From the NCBI RefSeq assembly GCF_002099425.1, contig NW_018343971.1:21551501-21615500 (forward strand): a stretch of 64,000 nt of DNA, given 5' to 3'. Positions 50,607-59,600 of the stretch are shown here, in pieces; the stretch's first letter is position 1, and the number at the start of each line of letters is the position of its first letter. Under the pieces are notes generated by a model. That model saw only the letters and a list, made by a program, of their open reading frames with translations, did no database searches and was not told the origin of the DNA. This stretch comes from Phascolarctos cinereus (taxonomy: Eukaryota; Chordata; Mammalia; Diprotodontia; Phascolarctidae). A program made the translations under genes and the position numbers.

Positions 50607-53600
50607 AATGGAGCATTTGAGCTGTGCTTTGAAGGAAGTTATGAATTCAAAGGGGTGGGAGTTGCAAAGCCCTTAGGCCTCAAATCCAGATCAGCATCAA
50701 CTATTCTACATCTCTAAGAAGTCATTTTTCAAACTGTAACCAGGTCACTGAGAAATAGCAATTTGTTAACTATTTTCAACCCTCAAATTTGAAATTTCTT
50801 CTTAAACCAGGAGTATAGGGGCAAGGACATGCTTGTTAACTGACTGTTGACTGAGATGTTCTCACAGGAAACAACCAAAGAAAAATGCAGGAATGTCTGT
50901 GACCAAGTTTTAGTCTATGTGATTCAAATATTTTTTTGCAAGGGAGCTCAGGGGAGAGAGGTATTGCATGGGAAAAGTCAGAGAAGTCTTTAGAGAGGAG
51001 ATGAACTATGAGCTGGGCCAAGAAGGATGAGTATTGCTTGACTGGAAGAGAGAAAGGAGGATGAGCTGGAGAAAATAGCATGGACAATTCGAGTGGAGAA
51101 CCCCCGTATTCTGCCTCTGATTCAATGGTGTTAACTATTCCAAGCCACAGGCTGGAGTCTTCAGCTGAGGCCAGAGCTGTCTAAGCTCCAAGAATGTTGT
51201 TAGTATCAAAGAAGATCATTTGGAGAGGACTTCTCCCCTAGGATAGCATCTCAGAACCTAAGTCTTCAGTGTGCAGTGGTACCAGCCATGAGAGTTGACA
51301 GGATGTGTTACTTTTCTTTCTTTCAGGTGCTGGTTTGGTTTTCATCCTTTATCCAGAAGCCATCTCTACCTTGTCAGGATCCACCTTCTGGGCCATAGTA
51401 TTCTTCGTCATGCTGTTGGCGTTGGGTATTGATAGCTCGGTGTGTGTTCCCCAGTTTACTCTCTTCCTCCAGGTCTCCCCAGGGCAAGAGTGCTCCCTTA
51501 GTTCCAGAGTGTAAGGACTTCCAAACCTGAGTCGCACCAGCATGCATAGCCCAGGATCCTTGGGAGTAAGCAGGGAATGTGGGCTAATATCAGAAAATCA
51601 AGACCAACAAATGCATTTGCATAAGAATAATGGAATGTTAGAGCTGGAGGGGCCTTAGATCAAGAATCTCAAATATGGAAGAGAACTTGGAGCACAGAAT
51701 GTCAGCATTGGAAGAGACCCTGGAAAACAGAATCTCAGAGTTGGAATGGCTCTTTGTATATGAAATGCTAGAGCTGGAAGGCTCTCTAGAATCCAACTAG
51801 TGTAACCCCCTCATTTTACATAGAAGGAAATTGGGGCCTAGGAAAGTTGAATAAATCACCCTTAATTTTCTCATTTGTCAAATGGGGATAATAATATATG
51901 GTCTAGCCACTCCACACTGGGGGTAATCAGCTTTGAAGAGCTTTTAAAATATAATATAATAAATGTGGAATCACTTTATAAAACATAACCCCTTTACATG
52001 TGCACAGAACTTTAGAGTCATCAATGTACTTTTATTGGTTGATCTCATTCAATCTTTACAATAATCCTGGCAGCTTGGAGTTCAGCTAGGAAGACATTTA
52101 GGAGGGCAGGGGTTATCCTTACTATTCAATAGAGGACGAAACTGAATCTCACAGAGATTGAATGACTTGACCCCAATCACATGGGAAATTATCAACAGAG
52201 AAAGGGCTAGAACTAAATCCCCTGGCTCCTTCCTTTTCTAATGTGCTTTCAATTATACCAGGCTGCCTCTAACAATGAATTCAAAATATGGCTTATCCAT
52301 AGCTGACAAAGGTGTTTGTGTGAGGGGACTCCTTAAGAATTTTGCAGTATATGGGCTATGGTGTTTGGTTGGCGTCAGTCTTATGTCTGGATCTCAAACA
52401 AATAGGGGTAGTTTACATCTTACATCCATTTAGCCTGCCTTCAGATACCAGGTTCCTGCCCTCTACATGATATATTTTGAAAGGCAGCCAAAGTTGTCCC
52501 TTTCCTGACCAAAAATGTTCTCCCTACTGGCTTTCTATGGTTCCTAGAATGATGATTATTGAAGTTACTGCTTTAGGTTAAAGTACGGCCTCCTGAAGAC
52601 CTCTTTGAAAATGTAAAAATGTAGCATGTTATAGAAGTACAAGGTATAACATGTTAAGTAATTAGTACGCGTTATAAGATTATCAGTCCTCTGGTAGAGG
52701 GCAGAGTCCTGAGGGAGTGGGACTCAGGGAACACTTAATTACACAAGTTCACGCATATACACATCTACACACAGCGGCTGATTTAGTAATTTAGCTGGGA
52801 ACAGAAGAGAAGATGAGGAGTGGAGGGAGAGACTTGTGAGTAATTATTAGAGGCCTGCTCATGAGTGAAGACATGTCTCATATACCCATTTAGTGGAGTT
52901 TCGCCATTTTTCTAAGAGGGATACATGCAGGTCCTTGGATACTATGTTTCTTAGTACTGGCTGTCTTCTGAGAGAGCTGCCCTGCCCCAGCTTGCCCCTT
53001 CCTCCCATCTGCCTCCATTGTTGTGTCCTTCCTCATGCTGTTGGCTCTGGTCATCTGCGGCTCCTTTGTTCATAGCAGAGGAGGATTCTGAGCCTGCTGT
53101 GGTTCTCTCTAGATGGGAGGAATGGAGGCTGTCATCACTGGCCTTGCAGATGACTTCCAGATCCTGAAGCGGCACAGAAAGCTTTTCACATTTGCTGTCA
53201 CCTTTGGCACCTTCCTGCTGGCTCTGTTTTGTATCACTAAGGTGAGTAAGTCATTGACTATGGCAGGTATTAGTGAGAGGAGACATGTTTTTGTCAACTG
53301 CTGCTTGTAGTTGAGTCTGTTTCTGGGGCCGTGGAAGAGCCCTGATCTTGGAGCCTTCAGTTTTGAGCTCAAGTCTCAACTCCATCATTCTAGTTGCATG
53401 ACCTTGGGCAAGTGATTTCTCTGGTCTGGACCTCAGTTTCTTCATTTGCCAAATAAAGATCATAATTCTTGCCTTGAAGCATTGTTGTGAAGATTGGATG
53501 ATAGAATGGATTTAGAAACAGTTTGTAAAACATACAGCATTCATAGATTAAGAACAAGGGATGTTAGGGTCCATCTAGTTCAACCACTTCATTTTACAGA

Positions 53601-56600
53601 TGAGGAACTGAGACCCAGAGAAAGTAAGTGACTCACCCAAGGCCACACAGATAGTGACAGAAAATATATACACATGCGTATTATAATTCTATGATATCAG
53701 TATTGCTATGACCTCTTTGGATAATCACTTTGTCAGAAACATGTTCTAGGGGACAGGGAAAATGCAAGTACCTAAGAACTATTCATGGAAATGAGACCAT
53801 CACTGTCTGCCCTTTCCCTGTGACCTGATCTGGTGAACTAAAGCCAACTTTGAGAAAGATTTACCACTCAGGTCCTCTCCACTTAGATTCCAAGCTTTAT
53901 TTCTTTCCTTACAATTATCTGTGACTCTTTCCTTTCTCTGTATCTGGTTGGTTGCCAAGTCCCATTAACTCTGCAAACACTCCTAGCACTATTCTGTTCT
54001 GTGTACATAGAAGCTACCTTCTTCTTTTATTAAGCTCTCATCACTTTTCACTCGGACTATTACAATAGACCCCTTAACTATTCTCCCAGCCTCTCTTTTT
54101 ACTAATTCATTCTCCATATAGCTGCCAAAATCATCTTCCTGAGGCACAGGTTGCATTACTCCCTTGCTCAATAATGTTCAGTGACTTCCTATTGCCTTGA
54201 AGATAAAATACAAAGTCCTTAACCTGCCATTTAAAGATCTTCATAATCTGGTTCTCACCTACCTTTCTAGACCTATTTAATTTTACTCCTCTTCATATAC
54301 CCCATATTCTAGTTCAGCTAGACCACTGGCATCATCCAAACTTGATATGCCATCTTCTATTTCCATTCATTGTTACAGGTTGTCTCCCATGCCTTGCATG
54401 TTCTTCCATGTTTTCTCTGCCTTTCAGACTCTTTTTCATCCTTAAATATTCTGCTCAGGAATGATCTCCATGATGTCTTTTTTATCTCCCGAGATAAAGA
54501 TGGTCTCTCCCTCCTCAAGTTTTTTTTTCTAAAGTACACTGCATAGATCTTCTCTTTGTCCCCACCATGTACAATGTTGTCCTATACTTAATCTATTTCC
54601 ATATCATATCCTTCCTTGTTAGATGATAAGTAATTTAAAGGAAGATAATATTTCATATTTGGGTACTTGTTGTAGTACTTACCTCACTCCAACCCCATAG
54701 AACATAAGCTCCTTAAAAGCCAGGACTATGCCATTTTTTTAAACCATGTGACTCCAGCAATGTCTTCTGCACACAGTTGGAACTTAGGAAATGTTTGTTG
54801 AATTTACATTCAACATGGAAGTGAATGTAAATTTGGTGTTTTTTTTTTAAAATTCTGTGCTCCAGGGGGGAATATATGTGTTGACACTGCTGGATACATT
54901 TGCTGCAGGGACCTCAATCTTGTTTGCTGTTTTAATGGAAGCCATTGGTGTTTCATGGTTCTATGGTAAGTGTATTTTTTTTCTTTTCCCTAGGGGTCTT
55001 AGAGAAGTGACTTATCTCTACACCAGCCTGACATATAGGATTTATGCAGCACTTAATATCCAAAGTGGTGAATTTTAATTGTGTGATCCTCCTAATTTAC
55101 AGGAATAGCTTTAGATTATCCATTTAATGGATCAACCATGAATGTTTTAACTTGGGCTTGCTTCACACTCCTGGGCAGTTTGTTTCTGACACAAGGTGGT
55201 GTGTGTTTGTGTGTGTAAGAGCATCTCATAGGAGCACAGATCTAGAACTGGAAGAGACCTGTAGTACATGTAGTCCAACTTCTTCATTTTATAGACTCGG
55301 AAACAGAAGCCCAGAGAGGTTTAGTTACTGGCCCAAAGTTACAACATAAGTAACAGAGCTGGGATTTGAACATTTGACTTCAAATCCTCTTTCCTCTGTA
55401 AAAAAGCATCAGTCTTAAGATTAACTTTATTAGGAAAAGGAAATTGATGCCCAAAGGATCATATAATTCAAATGATCACAAAATGCCTCATTTATTGCAT
55501 TATTCATTCTTCTGATTTATCTAGAATTTATACTTCTCTATTCCTGTCAACAGTCAGGAGTTGATTCTGCAGGTATATAGAAAAATAATAACCAGATGTC
55601 CTTTAAGAAACAAAATTGCTCTCTAGCCCTTTTACCTCAAGGTTGGTCAGCATTGGATTTGACTTTATGAATTTTCTTCACCAAGGGTGGCAGTAATTAG
55701 TTTAATTCCATTAATGTTTGGGGAACCACTTGGTGCTGAAACTAGGGTAGGTTAAGAGTAGCCCTTCTGTTCTCAATGGTATTTGGGCATCTTTTCCAGT
55801 TTGCGTGATTTGTCTTGCATAAAGGCCTTCTACTTGACTAATGTATTGTGTGTATGTGTGTGTGTGTTCCTTAGGTGTGGACAGATTCAGCAATGATATT
55901 CAACAGATGATGGGGTTCAAACCAGGACTCTACTGGAGGCTCTGCTGGAAATTTGTGAGCCCAGCCTTCCTATTGGTAAGAAGTTTGGATTTTCCAAAGA
56001 AGGAGGGGGAATTATGTCCCCAGGGATGTGAGGGCTGTGGAAAACTTTGAAAATGATAATAATGTAGTTTATTTAGAGCCATCTCTTTCTTGTCAACTAT
56101 CATTTCTATACAGAAGGTTTCTAGATTGATACATTCAGTCCTAGTCTCTTTCCTGAGGTTCTGTCTCACCAACTGCCAACTCAACCCGGATTGGATGTTC
56201 CATAACTATCTCAAACTCAGTATATCCAAAGAACTTATTTTCTCTCCCCACTAACTATCTGGCCAACCCACCCTTCTTCCAGACTTCCCTATTACTGATA
56301 AAGACATCACTTCCCTGTCATCCAATTTCTCAACCACGAAGTCATGCTTGACTTCTTACACTCATCCCACATATGCAGTATGGTGTCAAATACTGTCATG
56401 TCTTCATTCACAACATCTACTGTGTAACAACTATCCCAGCTACCATTTTATTCAGGTCCTTGTTACCCCTCAGCTAGACTATTGCAACAGCCTTCTAATT
56501 GGTCTCCCTGTGTAAACTCTTCTCCTAATAAAATACATTCTTCACTTAACCAACAAGGTGATTTTTCTAAAACTGACCATATCACCCCTGTAGTCAATAA

Positions 56601-59600
56601 ACATCAGTGGCTCCCTATAAACTTCAAGATAAAATATAATGTCCTGTATTTAAAGCTCTTTATAAAATGGCCCCTTCCTACCTTTCCAGTCTTCTTACCC
56701 CTTACTCCCCTTCACATACTCTACAATCCGGCTAAACTGGCCTATTTGCTGTTGCTAATACATGATTCTCCATCTCTTGACAAAATGCCTTTGCACTGTC
56801 TGTTCATTAGACCTGAGAATGCTCTTTTCTCACCTCTACTTCTTTGCTTCACTGGCTTCCTTTCAAGACTCAGTTCAAGTCTAACCTTCTGTAGGAGATT
56901 TTTTTCCCCAGATACTTCTCTGAGATCACCATCCATCTACTACTACTACATATATTTACATTTATGTGTTTACACACATATATGTAAATATATTGTGTAT
57001 ATTGTTCTTTACTTCTTGTTTTCCTCATTAAAATGTGCAGTATTTGAGAGGAGGAATCACTTTCACCCTTTTCTCTGTATCACCAGTGCTTAGCACAATG
57101 TCTGTCATATATAGAGCTTCATAGATACTTGTTGACTGACTGACCTTTCCCAGCCAGGCCTGATTTGTAATGCCTCACTCTCCTGCTCTGAATTTTCACC
57201 TCTTTATTATTAGCTTCATTCTCATTTTCTTCATCTTCTTTGCTTCTCTTCACTTTCTTCCCTTTCCTTTATAGTCACAGAATCTCAAATTTGGTAGGGA
57301 CCTCAGAGATCATCTAGTTAAAACTTCATACGACCAAGAATCTCTTCTACAAGATCCCAAGCAAGTGGCCATCTGGGCTTTGCTTGAAAGACTCTAGTGA
57401 GAGAGAACATATGACCTCCCAAAACAACTGGCTGCACTTTGCACAGCTGTGATTATGAATAATGTTGTCTTTATATTGAACCTAAACTTATGTCTCCATA
57501 ATTTCCATCTATTGATCCTGGTTCTGTCTTCCAGAGCCAAACAGAGCAAGTCTAGTATTTCTTCCATATCATTGTATTCTCGATACTTGAAGACGATTAC
57601 CATGTTCCTCCTTTGTTTTGTCTTCTCTAGGCTAAGCATTCTACTTCCTTCAACTGATCTTTGTGTTGAAGGTTCTCTATTCCCCTCCTCATTCTCCTCT
57701 GGATGCTCTTTGAGTTATTAATGTATCGCTAAAACACAGCACTGAGAATTAAATGCAATATTCTAGATGCATCCTGATCAAGCCGGAATACATTGGGGTT
57801 CTTACTTCTCTGATTCTTGACCCTAGGCAGACTGATCACAATAGCTTTGGGTGAGTGGGTGGGCTATCATGTTGTACAATTTACATATATTAAGCTACAG
57901 TCCACTAAGGCCCCCAGTTTTTTTTTAAATGGACACACTTCCCCATCCAGTGTTTGTGAAGATTCATCTAGTCATATTCTTTTTCCCAATTCTCTTCTCC
58001 TCTCACTTTCTACCCACTTTATCCTCTCTGTTTTCTCTCTGCCCTCTTTTCCCTTCATTGCTATCCTTTCCTCTTTTATTTTTCCTTACTTTGTTCCTTA
58101 TTTCCATTATTTGCTTTTCTCCTTTTCCTCTTCTTCTTCCTTTTTCTTTCTTTACTTCACTCAAAAACATTTATCAAGAATATGCTATGTACATGTTATG
58201 TAGTGTTCTTAATTCTCTGTGTGATTTCCACTCTCCATCTTTTTCTTGAGGGCAGGGACTGTGTACTCCATGTATCTGTACCCCAAGTATCCAGTATAGG
58301 ATTTTGTACAGAATAAGTGCTTGATATTTGTTAAGCTGACTTGAGTTATCTCCTTCCCTCCTTAGTTTGTGGTGGTTGTCAGCATCATCAACTTCAAGCC
58401 CCTCAACTATGATGACTATGTCTTCCCTTTGTGGGCCAACTGTGTGGGCTGGGGCATTGCCCTTTCCTCCATGGTACTAGTGCCTGCCTACATTATCTAC
58501 AAATTCCTGAGCTTGAAGGGCTCCTTAAGAGAGGCAAGTACTCTAGACTGGGCAGAATCAAGGGCTGATTACAGACACAGAGTTGGCAAGTATGGGCAAC
58601 CTTTTCTGCCATTCAGCACCCATAAAAAAGAATTAGTAGTTTGGGCTTAGTGTTTCAGAATACCAGGTATGGAAGGGAATTTATAGATCACCTAATCCAT
58701 CCTTCTGATTTTATAGATAAAGAAACTGAGCTTCAGAAAGGAGACATAGCTTTATCAAGGTCTCATAGGAAACTAATGTCAGATGAAGGACTACTCTTAT
58801 ATTCCGTCAAAGCTGTAAGAAACCTTAGAAATCAGAGTTGTATCTTCTTTCATTATTTGGTTTCACAAATGAGGCCCAGAGAGGTTAACTGATTTGACCA
58901 GGATTATACAATTATTGACTGGCAAAGCTGGGACTCAAACCCAGATCTTCCCAAGTTTGGTTTTTTTTTTTTGAGTCCCTGTTAATTTTTTCCTATGTTG
59001 TCCATTGGAAAGCAAGTTTGGATGGTAAAAGCTATTATGGGCAAAAATATAAATTCCTCGAGGGCAGAGACTGCTTGTCATTGGGGATATGTAGCATCCC
59101 CAGCTCCTAGCTAGTACTTTCTGTGAGTCAACACTCAACAAGTGTTTTTTGTTATTGCTGTGATACACTTCTACACAGAGCACCAAAAAACATGGTACTT
59201 AGTACTGCACGGTCTTTTCTAACTGCCCCCTGGCCCTCTCCTTCTCAAAAACTACCTTGAATTAATTTTGTATCTCTCCTATATATACTTATATATTCAC
59301 ATGTACTACCCCATCCTTGGTATAATGCAATCACCTTGAGATTGAGGACCGTTTCCCTTTTGTCTTTGTATTTTCAGTGTTTAACACAGTTCTTGTCACA
59401 TAGTGCTTAATAAATACTTGTTGATTGACTGCTTGGAGGTTGTGTTATCCAACCACATCATTTTTACAGAGAAGGAAACTGAGGCCCAGAGAGACAGATG
59501 ACACACTGATAACTTGTAGAGTTACCAGAACTTGAATCCAGGTCCTCTGACTCTAATGTTCTGTCTACTATATTATATCATGAGCCTCTGAAGGAACTTA

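Noticed and set aside
56482-57093. 203-codon open frame on the plus strand
   Set aside because: It lies wholly within an L2 remnant and does not follow the L2 protein frame in a recognisable way.
57817-58249. Two overlapping Phe/Ser/Leu-rich frames before exon 13
   Set aside because: Pyrimidine-rich intron sequence and LINE remnants; no homology recognised.
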